DNA from: JAOPZW01 sp963707695
GTDB taxonomy: Bacteria; Actinomycetota; Thermoleophilia; Solirubrobacterales; Solirubrobacteraceae
Length of the DNA stretch: 64,000 nucleotides
Assembly: GCA_963707695.1 (NCBI GenBank)
Contig: CAVPQY010000003.1
Coordinates: 1,112,813-1,176,812, forward strand
Direction of reading: 5' to 3'
The number at the start of each line of letters is the position of its first letter. The first letter of the stretch is position 1. Shown one piece after another: positions 53,113 through 63,192 of the stretch. The notes under the pieces are model-generated. The model was not told the DNA's origin, made no database searches, and saw only the letters and a list, made by a program, of their open reading frames with translations. Both the position numbers and the translations under genes were made by a program.

Positions 53113-53707
53113 GCTCGTCGTCGGTGGCGGGTGGGCCGGGGAGGGGCTCGTCGCCGGTCGCGCGGAGGCCGTCGAGCGCGAGCGCGAGCGAGCGGCGCCG
53201 GAGCTGGCGGGTGCGGTGCTCGTCGCCGAGGCGGACGGAGGCGACCTGCTCGAAGACGAGCGCGAGGTCGTTGACGTCGGCGTCGGGGCGGATCGCGCCG
53301 GCCTGCTGGGCGGCCTCGAAGAGCTCGACGTTCAGCCGCCCCGCCCGCTCGGCGGCCGCGTAGAGGTCGGGCGTCGGCACGAACGTCCCGGCCAGGCGCT
53401 GGGTCAGCGTGCTGGCGTCGGCCTCGACCGCCGCGCGCATGAAGGCGACGAAGCGCTCCCACGGGTCGTCGGAGGCCGCGCGGGCCGACTCCGCCGCCGC
53501 GATGTACCGCCGCAGGCCGTCCGCGCACAGCGCGCGCAGCAGGTCCTCCTTGCTCGCGTAGCGCGCGTAGAGGGCGCTCATCCCGACGCCGGCGTGCCGG
53601 GCGACGGCCGCGATCGGAGCGGACGGGTCGGCCACGAAGACCGCCCGGGCGGCGGCGAGGATGCGCTCGTCGTTGCGCGCGCGGCGCGCGCCCGTGGGCT
53701 GCGGCAT
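53078..53707 (-). CDS. TetR-family transcriptional regulator
   Basis: The ATG at 53707 (MPQPTGARRARNDER) gives 209 residues. The helix-turn-helix is RILAAARAVFVADPSAPIAAVARHAGVGMSALYARYASKEDLLRAL. The rest is an all-helical ligand domain. A TACGAT box lies six bases before the start, and the palindrome GAACGGAA-CA-TTCCGTTC covers the upstream promoter region. It is divergent from a single-domain VOC gene and probably represses it and itself. Confidence 0.9.
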   Translation of the reverse strand: MPQPTGARRARNDERILAAARAVFVADPSAPIAAVARHAGVGMSALYARYASKEDLLRALCADGLRRYIAAAESARAASDDPWERFVAFMRAAVEADASTLTQRLAGTFVPTPDLYAAAERAGRLNVELFEAAQQAGAIRPDADVNDLALVFEQVASVRLGDEHRTRQLRRRSLALALDGLRATGDEPLPGPPATDDELTARWTPPARG

Positions 53708-53723
53708 GCCGTCATCGTAGCTG

Positions 53724-53741
53724 GAACGGAACATTCCGTTC
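53724..53741. promoter_or_regulatory. TetR operator between divergent TetR and VOC genes
   Basis: GAACGGAA-CA-TTCCGTTC is a perfect palindrome with eight-base arms. On the plus strand it lies just upstream of a TAGGAT box (53744-53749), where the -35 element of the VOC promoter would be; on the minus strand it lies just upstream of the TACGAT box of the TetR gene. One bound dimer could thus control both. Confidence 0.75.
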
Positions 53742-53786
53742 TGATAGGATGAGCGCAACCTTCCCCTCTCCCAAGGAGCGCTCCGC

Positions 53787-54158
53787 ATGGACTTCAAGCT
53801 CGAGCTCGTGGCCGTCCCCGTCAGCGACGTGGACCGGGCCAAGGCCTTCTACACCGAGCGGCTGGGCTTCAGCGCCGACCACGACCACCAGGTCGACGAG
53901 CACGTGCGCTTCGTGCAGCTCACGCCATCGGGCTCGGCGTGCTCCATCGCCATCGGGACGGGCGTCGTCGACACCGAGCCCGGCTCCGTGCACGGCCTGC
54001 AGCTCGTCGTCGACGACATCGAGGCGGCGCGGGCCGAGCTCCGCGCCCGCGGGGCCGAGCCGGGCGACGTGCAGGAGTTCCCGTGGGGCCGCTTCCTCTT
54101 CCTGGCCGACCCCGACGGCAACCGCTGGGCCGTGCAGGAGATCCCGCCGCGCGGCTGA
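53787..54158 (+). CDS. Single-domain VOC (glyoxalase-fold) protein
   Basis: A 123-residue VOC module: VAVPVSDVDRAKAFYTERLGFSADHD at the N-terminus and LQLVVDDIEAARAELRARGAEPGDVQEFPWGRFLFLADPDGNRWAVQEIP at the C-terminus. AAGGAG precedes the ATG by ten bases. Metal-binding positions appear partly replaced (the usual His near the N-terminus is Val/Ala), and a conserved Glu is seen near the end (VQEIPP). It may be a dioxygenase, an isomerase, or a drug-binding protein; the TetR neighbour favours detoxification. Confidence 0.85.
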   Translation: MDFKLELVAVPVSDVDRAKAFYTERLGFSADHDHQVDEHVRFVQLTPSGSACSIAIGTGVVDTEPGSVHGLQLVVDDIEAARAELRARGAEPGDVQEFPWGRFLFLADPDGNRWAVQEIPPRG

Positions 54159-54219
54159 CCTACACGGGCCGGCCGGGGGGCCGCGACGCGACCGCCGCCG
54201 CGGGGAGCGCGTCCGGCCC

Positions 54220-54692
54220 GTGCGCCGCGTCCCGCCCGCGCCCCGCCGCGCGTCGTCCGCCGACGCGCCCGGGGCGCCCACGACGCTGGCCGCCGCGCGG
54301 GTCCGCGTCGCGTTCGCGGTCCGTCTGCCGCGGGCGCTCGGCGCGCCGGACGAGGTGCGCGTCTGGGACGGGGTCCCCGGCGGCGCGGTGGTGCTCGCCT
54401 ACGGCCGCACGTCGGCCCTGTGGGCCTTCGAGGGGTCCGCGGCGCGGTACGTCGCGAAGCTCGCGGGCCCCGGCAGCGTCGTGCGCCCCACCCACGTGGG
54501 GGCGGCGCGCGCGACGTGGCTCACCGGTGCGCCGCGGGGCTTCGTCGTCGTCGATCGCGACGGGCGGGTCGTCCCCGGCACGGCCGCGGTCGTGGACGCG
54601 AACGTCCTCGGGTGGCGGCGCGGGCGCGTGGCCTACCGCCTGGAGACGCGCGCGCGGCTGGCGCGCGCGCTCGCGGTCGCGCGCTCGGTCCG

Positions 54693-54696
<4 letters not shown>
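54220..54696 (+). CDS. Hypothetical protein with DUF4367-like C-terminus
   Basis: A GTG at 54220 opens 158 residues. After a basic, Pro-rich N-terminus there is a beta-rich domain (VRVAFAVRLPRALGAPDEVRVW, LWAFEGSAARYVAKLAG, GFVVVDRDGRVV) ending NVLGWRRGRVAYRLETRARLARALAVARSVR. That ending resembles domains where a short beta-hairpin (LxWxRxGxxYRLE) precedes a helix, as in anti-sigma-linked DUF4367 proteins. No signal peptide is clear with this start. It overlaps the convergent ettA stop by four bases. Confidence 0.5.
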
Positions 54697-56351
<1,655 letters not shown>

Positions 56352-56371
56352 CGGGGATCTAGGCTACTGCC

Positions 56372-57789
56372 GTGCCGACCCATCCCCGCCTTCGCCTGCG
56401 CGAGGACGACGCGCCTCCGCTGCTGCTGGGGCTCGCGGTCGCCGCCGGCGCGGTCGCGCTGACGACGCTGCTGATCTACGCGCTCGACGACGTGGCCCCG
56501 GTCGTGTCGCTCGGCGTCGTCTACCTCGTCGCGGTGCTGCTCGTCTCGTCGGTCTGGGGCTGGGCCCTGGGCGTCGGGACGGCGCTGGCCAGCGCGCTGG
56601 CCTTCAACTTCTTCCACATCCCGCCGACGGGCCGGTTCACCATCCGCGAGGGCGAGAACTGGGTCGCGCTCGTCGTCTTCCTCATCGCCGCGGTCCTGGC
56701 CAGCACCCTGGCCGGGCAGGCGCGCGCACGGGCCCGCGAGGCCGACCAGCGCCGCCAGGAGGCGGACCTCGCCGCCGAGATGGCGCGGCTGCTGCTGCGC
56801 GGCGGGCGCCTGGAGGAGGCGCTCCCGCTCGTCGCCCACCGCCTGGCCCAGGGGCTCGGGCTGCCGTCGGTCGCCCTGGAGCTGCGCTCCGTCGAGGGCG
56901 ACGACCGGCGCGTCGCCTTCCCGCTGCGCGAGCACACGCGGCAGATCGGGACGCTGCTCGTGCCCGCCGCGCTCTCCGAGGCGGTCCTGCATCGCCTCCA
57001 GCGCCGCGTCGTGCCCCAGCTCGAGGCGCTGCTGGCCGCGGCGCTCGAGCGCGACGAGCTGCTCGGCGACGCGGTCGAGACCGCGGCGCTCCGCCGCTCG
57101 GACGTCCTGAAGACCGCGCTGCTGCGCGCCGTCTCGCACGACCTGCGCTCGCCGCTGACTGCCATCCTGGCCGCCGTCGACGCGCTCGGCTCGCCCGGGA
57201 TCACCGAGGCGGAGCGCGCGAGCTCGTCGCCGACGTCGGCACCGAGGCCACGCGGCTCTCGCGCCTCATCGACAACCTGCTCGACCTGTCGCGGCTGGAG
57301 GCGGACGCGGCCGAGCCGCGGCGCGAGGGGCGTCGGTGGGCGAGGTGCTCGAGCCGCCGCCGACGACCTCGGCCTGCCGCGCGGGCACGCTTCCAGCTCT
57401 CGATCGACGCCGACCTGCCGCAGTCCGCGGCCGACGCCGCGCAGCTCGAGCGCGCGTTCGCGAACCTGCTCGAGAACGCCGCGCGCCACGCCGGCGGCCA
57501 CCCGGTCTCGGTGCGGGCCCGCGCCGTCGGCCGGCGCGTGATCGTCCGCGTCGTCGACCGCGGGCCGGGCATCCCGCCGGCGCAGCGCGAGCGGGTCTTC
57601 GAGCCCTTCTACCGCTCGGCACCGACCGCCCGGCCACCGCGGCTCCGGCCTCGGCCTGGCCATCACGCGGGGCTTCGTCGAGGTCAACGGCGGCACGGTC
57701 TCGGTCGAGTCGCTCCCCGGGCAGGGCACCACGTTCGTCGTCGAGCTGCCCGCTCGACGCGGCGCGCCCGAGCCGGTCGCCGCGCGTGA
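56372..57789 (+). CDS. kdpD: KdpD-type sensor kinase, C-terminal half only (frameshifted)
   Basis: The GTG at 56372 has TAGGCT six bases upstream. The protein starts directly with the four-helix DUF4118 membrane domain (LLLGLAVAAGAVALTTLLIYAL, VSLGVVYLVAVLLVSSVWGWALGVGTALASALAFNFFHIPP). A GAF-like linker, the HisKA box (LLRAVSHDLRSPLTAILAAVDAL) and a HATPase (NLLENAARHAGGHPVSV, RGPGIPPAQRERVFEPFYR, GSGLGLAITRGFVEVNGG) follow. The cytosolic KdpD/USP domains that normally precede the membrane part are absent and occur instead at 63193. At least four small indels interrupt the frame after 57215. The stop overlaps kdpE (GTGA). Confidence 0.88.
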
Positions 57790-58462
57790 GCCGCCGCGTC
57801 CTCGTCGTCGACGACGAGCCGCAGATCCTGCGGGCGCTGCGCATCGTCCTGCGCGAGGCCGGCTTCGAGGTGTGCCGGCGACGACGGCGAAGGAGGCGCT
57901 CGACGCCGCCGCGCTGCGCCCGCCCGACGCCGCGATCGTCGACCTCGTGCTGCCCGACGGCGACGGCGATCGAGGTGACCCGCCCGCTGCGCGAGTGGAC
58001 GCGGCGGCCGATCATCGTGCTGTCGGCGATCGGCGAGGAGGACGAGAAGGTGCGCGCGCTGCAGGCCGGCGCCGACGACTACGTGACCAAGCCGTTCGGG
58101 CCGCGCGAGCTCGTCGCGCGGCTGGAGGCGGTCCTGCGCCGCGCGGCGCAGGCGCCGGACGAGCCGGTGCTGCGCGCCGACGGCCTCGAGCTCGACCTGG
58201 CCGCGCACGGTCGCGCGTCGCGACGGCGAGCGACGTGCACCTCACCCCGAAGGAGTTCGACCTGCTGACGACGCTGCATGCGCCACCGCGGGCGGCTGAT
58301 GACGCACCGCGCGCTGCTGACCGAGGTCTGGGGGCCGGCCTACGCCGACGACGTCGGGACGCTGCGCACGCACATCGCCAACCTGCGCCGCAAGGTCGAG
58401 CCGCCCGGCGCCCGCGGCTACTGCGCACCGACCCCGGCGTCGGCTACCGCCTGGCGGGGTGA
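57786..58462 (+). CDS. kdpE: KdpE-type response regulator (frameshifted)
   Basis: OmpR-family regulator of potassium transport. The receiver has VLVVDDEPQILRALRIVLREAGFEV, AAIVDLVLPDGDG (phosphoacceptor Asp), IIVLSAIGEEDEKVRALQAGADDYVTKPFGPRELVARL. The winged helix has LTPKEFDLLTTL, LMTHRALLTEVWGPAYADDVGTLRTHIANLRRKVEP and GVGYRLAG at the C-terminus. About five single-base indels break the frame, but every domain element is present. Start GTG overlaps kdpD. Confidence 0.88.
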
Positions 58463-58506
58463 CGCGCCGCGCCGTGGTGCGCCACGGACGCCGCGCCGTT
58501 GCGGTC

Positions 58507-58571
58507 TTGACGCGTCCTTGACGGCGGCGGGCCGGATCCCCACGCGGCCTTGACGACGGCGCGCCTAGCGT
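58507..58571 (+). promoter_or_regulatory. kdp structural-operon promoter with TTGACG direct repeats
   Basis: TTGACG occurs at 58507, 58518 and 58550. The first two are 11 bases apart, the helical spacing used by OmpR/PhoB-type regulators such as KdpE; the third is 32 bases further. TAGCGT (58566-58571) follows, seven bases before the ATG at 58579, so the transcript is probably leaderless. There is no good -35 box at the right distance from TAGCGT, as expected for an activator-dependent promoter. Confidence 0.45.
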
Positions 58572-58578
58572 CGGGCCC

Positions 58579-58701
58579 ATGCCCTTCCCAGCGGTGCTCG
58601 CCTCGGTGCTGGACTCGCTTCAGGACGTGTCGTCCCTGGCGTTCGGGGTGCTCGCCTTCGCCGCCCTGTTCCTCCTGCTCGTGGGGCTCGATCGCGTATG
58701 A
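58579..58701 (+). CDS. Small membrane protein preceding kdpF, 40 aa
   Basis: A 40-residue ORF with one membrane helix (SSLAFGVLAFAALFLLLVGL), an acidic/polar N-terminus MPFPAVLASVLDSLQDV and the end GLDRV. It overlaps kdpF by four bases (ATGA), so it is translated with the Kdp complex. KdpF itself follows and is distinct. I recall similar small proteins before kdpF in related actinobacteria but no assigned function; a stabilising subunit is a reasonable guess. Confidence 0.6.
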   Translation: MPFPAVLASVLDSLQDVSSLAFGVLAFAALFLLLVGLDRV

Positions 58702-58787
58702 GCACCATCGAGCTCGTCGGGCTGATCGTGTCGGCGCTCGTGTTCGCCTACCTGCTCGTCGCGCTCCTGCGCCCGGAGCGCTTCTAG
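58698..58787 (+). CDS. kdpF: KdpF small subunit of the potassium-transporting ATPase
   Basis: A 29-residue single-helix protein: MSTIELVGLIVSALVFAYLL then VALLRPERF. The end LLRPERF is the KdpF hallmark. It stabilises the KdpABC complex. ATG overlaps the upstream small ORF, and kdpA starts three bases after its stop. Confidence 0.88.
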   Translation: MSTIELVGLIVSALVFAYLLVALLRPERF

Positions 58788-58790
58788 GCC

Positions 58791-60520
58791 GTGACCGTCT
58801 CCGGCTGGATCGAGATCCTCCTCTTCCTGGCGCTCCTGACCGCCCTGACCCCGGTGTTCGGGGGCTACATGGCGCGCGTCTTCGCGGGGGAGCACGTCGC
58901 CCTGAGCCGCGTGATGGCGCCGGTGGAGCGCGGCCTCTACCGCGTGCTCGGGGTCGACCCCGAGCGCGGCCAGGACTGGAAGGCCTACGCCCGCTCCGTG
59001 CTCGTCCTGAGCGCCGCCTTCGGCGTGCTGCTCTACGTGATCCTGCGGACGCAGACGCTGCACCCGTGGAACCCGGGGAACCTGGCTCGGGGACCTGGGA
59101 CGTCTCCTTCAACACGACTGCGGCGTTCCTGACGAACACGAACTGGCAGTTCTACGCGGGCGAGACGACGCTGACCTCCTTCTCGCAGATGGCCGGCCTG
59201 GCCGTCCAGAACTTCGTCTCCGCCGGCGTCGGCATCGCGGTGCTCATCGCCTTCATCCGCGGGCTGGCCTCGCGGTCGGGCAAGGAGCTCGGCGTCTTCT
59301 ACGTCGACTTCACGCGCTGCGTCCTCTACGTCCTCCTGCCGATCTCGGTCCTGCTCGGGCTGTTCCTGGTCAGCCAGGGGGCCCTGCAGACCCTCGGCGG
59401 TCCGGTCCACGCCACCGGGCTGACCGGCCTGGCGCAGACGTTCGCCCGCGGGCCCGTCGCCAGCCAGGAGTCGATCAAGATGCTCGGGACCAACGGCGGC
59501 GGCTCCTTCAACGTCAACTCGGCGATGCCGTACGAGAACCCGACGTGGCTGACGAACTTCGTCGTGATGCTGTCGGTCCTCTCGATCCCGGCGGCGCTCA
59601 CGGCGACCTACGGGCGCATGGTCGACAACCGCCGTCAGGGCTGGATGGTCTTCGGCGCGATGATGGCCCTCTTCGTCGTCGCGGTGGTCATCGTCTACGT
59701 CAACGAGGTGGGCTCGACCCCGGCGATGCACGCGGCCGGCCTGACGGGCGACAACCTCGAGGGCAAGGAGCAGCGCTTCGGGATCGGCTCCACGTCGCTG
59801 TTCGTCGCCGTCACCACCGCCGCCTCCTGCGGCGCGGTGAACGCCGCGATGGAGTCGCTGAGCGGCCTCGGCGGTGCAGTCCCGATGGCGCAGATGATGA
59901 CCGGCGAGGTCATCTGGGGCGGCGTCGGCTCCGGCCTGTACTCGATGCTCCTCTTCGTCATCCTCGGCGTGTTCATCTCCGGCCTGATGGTCGGGCGGAC
60001 CCCGGAGTTCCTGGGCAAGAAGATCGAGGCGCGGGAGGTCAAGCTCACGATCATCGGCTCGATCACCGTGCCGATGATGGTCCTGGCCGCCACCGCCTTC
60101 GCGATCGGCTCCAAGTGGGGGACGCCGTCGATCTACGACCCGGGGCCGCAGGGCTTCTCCGAGACGCTGTACGCCTACACGTCGCAGAGCAACAACAACG
60201 GCTCGGCCTTCGCCGGCTACACGGGCTACCTGCAGCCCAACGGCACGAACCACGGCGCCTTCGGGATCTCCTTCGCGGACGTCGTGGGCGGCCTGGCGAT
60301 GCTCGGCGGCCGCTTCGTCCCGCTCCTGGCCGCGCTGGCCATCGCCGGCTCGCTGGCCGGCAAGCGGGTCACCCCGCCGAGCCTGGGGACGCTGCGGACC
60401 GACACGCCGACCTTCGGGGTCGTCCTGGTCTCGGTCGTCGTGGTCATCGCCCTGCTGACCTTCGTTCCGGCCCTCCTCCTCGGACCCGTGGTCCAGGGGC
60501 TGACCAACCAGCTCTTCTGA
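58791..60520 (+). CDS. kdpA: KdpA potassium-translocating subunit (one frameshift)
   Basis: GTG start; about 577 residues. It forms the K+ channel-like subunit with selectivity-filter-like loops: TNTNWQFYAGETTLTSFSQMAGLAVQNFVSAGVG (filter 1 region), LGTNGGGSFNVNSAMPYENPTWLTNF, TTAASCGAVNAAMESLSGLGGAVPMAQMMTGEVIWGGVGSGLYSML and TSQSNNNGSAFAGYTGY. Many hydrophobic helices span the protein. One extra base near 59085 (between HPWNPGNL and the GTWDVSFNTT segment) shifts the frame; the remainder is clean to the stop. Confidence 0.93.
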
Positions 60521-60521
60521 C

Positions 60522-61151
60522 ATGCGCGAACTCAAGACCGCCGCGATCGCCGTCGTGATCTTCACGGCGATGCTCGGCCTCGCCTACCCCCTCGCCATGA
60601 CCGGCGTCAGCCAGGTCCTCTTCCCGGGCCGCGCCGACGGCTCGATGGTGAAGGTCCACGGCAAGGTCGTCGGCTCGAAGGTCATCGGCCAGGACTTCTC
60701 CCGCGACACCGGCCGGAAGGACGCGGGCGGCGATCCGATCCTGGTGCCCGACCTGCGCTACTTCCAGAGCCGGCCGTCGGTGACGGGGTACAGCCCGTCG
60801 GCGACGTTCTTCAACAACCAGGGCCCGAACCAGAAGGCCCTGGCCACGCAGCTCGAGGGCTTCCGCGACGCCTACCTCAAGCGCGAGCGGCCCTTCACGC
60901 CGGGCCTGACCTCCGCGGGCATCCCGTCCGACGGGGTGACCACGTCGGCGTCGGGCGTCGACCCGCAGATCTCCGAGGCCAACGCGCGCATCCAGGCCAA
61001 CCGGGTCGCGCGGGTGCGCCACCTGTCCCGCGCCCGCGTCCTGCGCCTGATCGACGACCACGCCAGCCGGCCGCTCTTCGGCCTGGCCGGGCCGAGGTCG
61101 ATCAACGTCCTCGAGCTCAACCTCGCCCTCGACCGGGAGGCCTCGCGATGA
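60522..61151 (+). CDS. kdpC: KdpC subunit of the potassium-transporting ATPase
   Basis: A 209-residue protein with one N-terminal membrane helix (AAIAVVIFTAMLGLAYPLAMTGV). The periplasmic domain has GSKVIGQDFSRDTG, YFQSRPSVTGYSPSATFFNNQGPNQ and the conserved GVTTSASGVDPQISEANARIQANRVARVR. KdpC helps potassium and ATP binding. It lies between kdpA (one base gap) and kdpB (ATGA overlap); in most bacteria kdpC is last, so this order is unusual. Confidence 0.95.
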   Translation: MRELKTAAIAVVIFTAMLGLAYPLAMTGVSQVLFPGRADGSMVKVHGKVVGSKVIGQDFSRDTGRKDAGGDPILVPDLRYFQSRPSVTGYSPSATFFNNQGPNQKALATQLEGFRDAYLKRERPFTPGLTSAGIPSDGVTTSASGVDPQISEANARIQANRVARVRHLSRARVLRLIDDHASRPLFGLAGPRSINVLELNLALDREASR

Positions 61152-63178
61152 CCGACCGCCCCGAGCGCTCGCTCTTCGAGCCGGCGATCCTGCGGGCGGC
61201 CCTGCTGGCGTCGCTGCGCAAGCTCGACCCGCGGCTCATGGCACGCAACCCGGTCATGTTCGTCGTCGAGGTCGGCGCCGTGTTCACCACCGCGCTGTGG
61301 ATCGCCGGTGAGCCGGGCCAGCCCGGGTGGTTCGCCTTCACGGTCGCCTTCTGGCTGTGGCTCACGGTCCTCTTCGGCAACTTCGCCGAGGCGATCGCCG
61401 AGGGCCGCGGCAAGGCCCAGGCCGACGCCCTGCGGGCGATGCGCAAGGAGACGACGGCCAAGCTGCGCGACGGCACGATCAAGGGCGCCTCCGAGCTCAC
61501 CCGCGGCGACGTCGTCGTCGTCGAGGCGGGCGAGCTCATCCCGGGCGACGGCACCGTCGTCGAGGGCATCGCCTCCGTCGACGAGTCCGCCATCACCGGC
61601 GAGTCGGCGCCCGTGATCCGCGAGTCCGGCGGCGACCGCAGCGCGGTCACGGGCGGCACGCGCGTGCTCTCGGACCACATCGTCGTGGAGATCACGCAGG
61701 AGCCAGGTCACTCCTTCCTGGACCGCATGATCGCCCTGGTCGAGGGCGCCGAGCGCCGCAAGACGCCGAACGAGATCGCCCTGTCGATCCTGCTCGCCGG
61801 CCTGACGATCGTCTTCCTGGTCGTCGTCGTCGCCCTGCGCCCGTTCGGGGAGTACGCCGGGACGGCGATCTCGATCACGAACCTCATCGCGCTGCTCGTC
61901 GCGCTCATCCCGACGACGATCGGCGCCCTGCTGAGCGCGATCGGCATCGCCGGCATGGACCGCCTCGTCCGCCGCAACGTGCTCGCCCTCTCCGGCCGCG
62001 CCGTCGAGGCGTCCGGCGACGTCGACGTCCTGCTACTCGACAAGACCGGCACGATCACGCTCGGCAACCGCCAGGCCGCCGAGTTCGTCCCGATGCCCGG
62101 CGTCAGCGAGGCCGACCTCGCGGAGGCGGCGCAGATGAGCTCGCTGGCCGACGAGACGCCGGAGGGCCGCTCGATCGTCGTGCTGGCGAAGCAGTACGGC
62201 ATCCGCGAGCACGCCTTCGCGGGCCATGCGCCGCGCTTCGTGCCCTTCACCGCGCAGACGCGGATGAGCGGCGTCGACGTCAACGGCACCCGCCTGCGCA
62301 AGGGCGCCGGCGACGCGATCCTGCGCTTCGTCGCCGAGGAGGGCGGGCGGCAGGCGCCGCCCGAGCTCCAGGTCCAGCTCGACCGGATCGGGCGCGAGGG
62401 CGGGACTCCCCTCGCCGTCGCCCGCGACAGCCAGGTGCTGGGCGTCGTGTACCTGAAGGACGTGGTCAAGGAGGGCATGCGCGAGCGCTTCGAGCGCCTG
62501 CGCGCGATGGGCATCCGCACCGTGATGGTCACCGGCGACAACCGCCTGACGGCGGCGAAGCATCGCCGAGGAGGCCGGGGTCGACGACTTCCTGGCCGAA
62601 GCGACGCCGGAGGCCAAGCTCGCGCTCCATCCGCGAGCAGCAGGAGGGCCGCTCTCGTCGCCATGACCGGCGACGGCACGAACGACGCCCGGCGCTCGCG
62701 CAGGCCCGACGTCGGCGTGGCCATGAACACGGGCACCCAGGCGGCGCGCAAGGCCGGGAACATGGTCGACCTCGACTCGAACCCGACGAAGCTCATCGAG
62801 ATCGTCGAGGTCGGCAAGCAGCTGCTCATCACGCGCGGCGCACTGACGACCTTCTCGATCGCCAACGACGTCGCGAAGATCTTCGCGATCCTGCCCGCGG
62901 TCTTCGCCTTCACCTACGGGCTGCACGGCAGTAGGCCATCGACCAGCTGGACGTCGCTGGGACCCCGAGGAGTCGGCGATCGTTTCCGCGATCATCTTCA
63001 ACGCGCTGGTCATCCCGATGCTCGTGCCGCTGGCCCTCGCGGCGTGCGGTACCGCCCGGTCGGGGCGTCGGCGCTGCTGCGTCGCAACCTCCTCATCTAC
63101 GGCGTCGGCGGCCTGATCGCGCCCTTCATCGGGATCAAGCTCATCGACCTGCTCGTGCACAACGTGCTCGGCGCGTGA
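61148..63178 (+). CDS. kdpB: KdpB P-type ATPase subunit (local frameshifts)
   Basis: A P-type ATPase of about 676 residues. Visible elements are SLRKLDPRLMARNPVMFVVEVGAV at the N-terminus, DESAITGESAPVIRESGGD (actuator TGES), FLVVVVALRPFGEY, ALIPTTIGALLSAIGIAGMDRL, the phosphorylation site LLLDKTGTITLGNR, KGAGDAI-type nucleotide domain, and MVTGDNRLTAAK. The hinge GDGTND and the C-terminal membrane segments follow. Between about 62565 and 63055 several compensating indels garble stretches around the hinge and the QLDALD-like segment, yet the frame ends correctly. The catalytic Asp and all conserved motifs remain readable. Confidence 0.93.
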   Translation: MTDRPERSLFEPAILRAALLASLRKLDPRLMARNPVMFVVEVGAVFTTALWIAGEPGQPGWFAFTVAFWLWLTVLFGNFAEAIAEGRGKAQADALRAMRKETTAKLRDGTIKGASELTRGDVVVVEAGELIPGDGTVVEGIASVDESAITGESAPVIRESGGDRSAVTGGTRVLSDHIVVEITQEPGHSFLDRMIALVEGAERRKTPNEIALSILLAGLTIVFLVVVVALRPFGEYAGTAISITNLIALLVALIPTTIGALLSAIGIAGMDRLVRRNVLALSGRAVEASGDVDVLLLDKTGTITLGNRQAAEFVPMPGVSEADLAEAAQMSSLADETPEGRSIVVLAKQYGIREHAFAGHAPRFVPFTAQTRMSGVDVNGTRLRKGAGDAILRFVAEEGGRQAPPELQVQLDRIGREGGTPLAVARDSQVLGVVYLKDVVKEGMRERFERLRAMGIRTVMVTGDNRLTAAKHRRGGRGRRLPGRSDAGGQARAPSASSRRAALVAMTGDGTNDARRSRRPDVGVAMNTGTQAARKAGNMVDLDSNPTKLIEIVEVGKQLLITRGALTTFSIANDVAKIFAILPAVFAFTYGLHGSRPSTSWTSLGPRGVGDRFRDHLQRAGHPDARAAGPRGVRYRPVGASALLRRNLLIYGVGGLIAPFIGIKLIDLLVHNVLGA

Positions 63179-63192
63179 ACTAGCCTCGGCCT

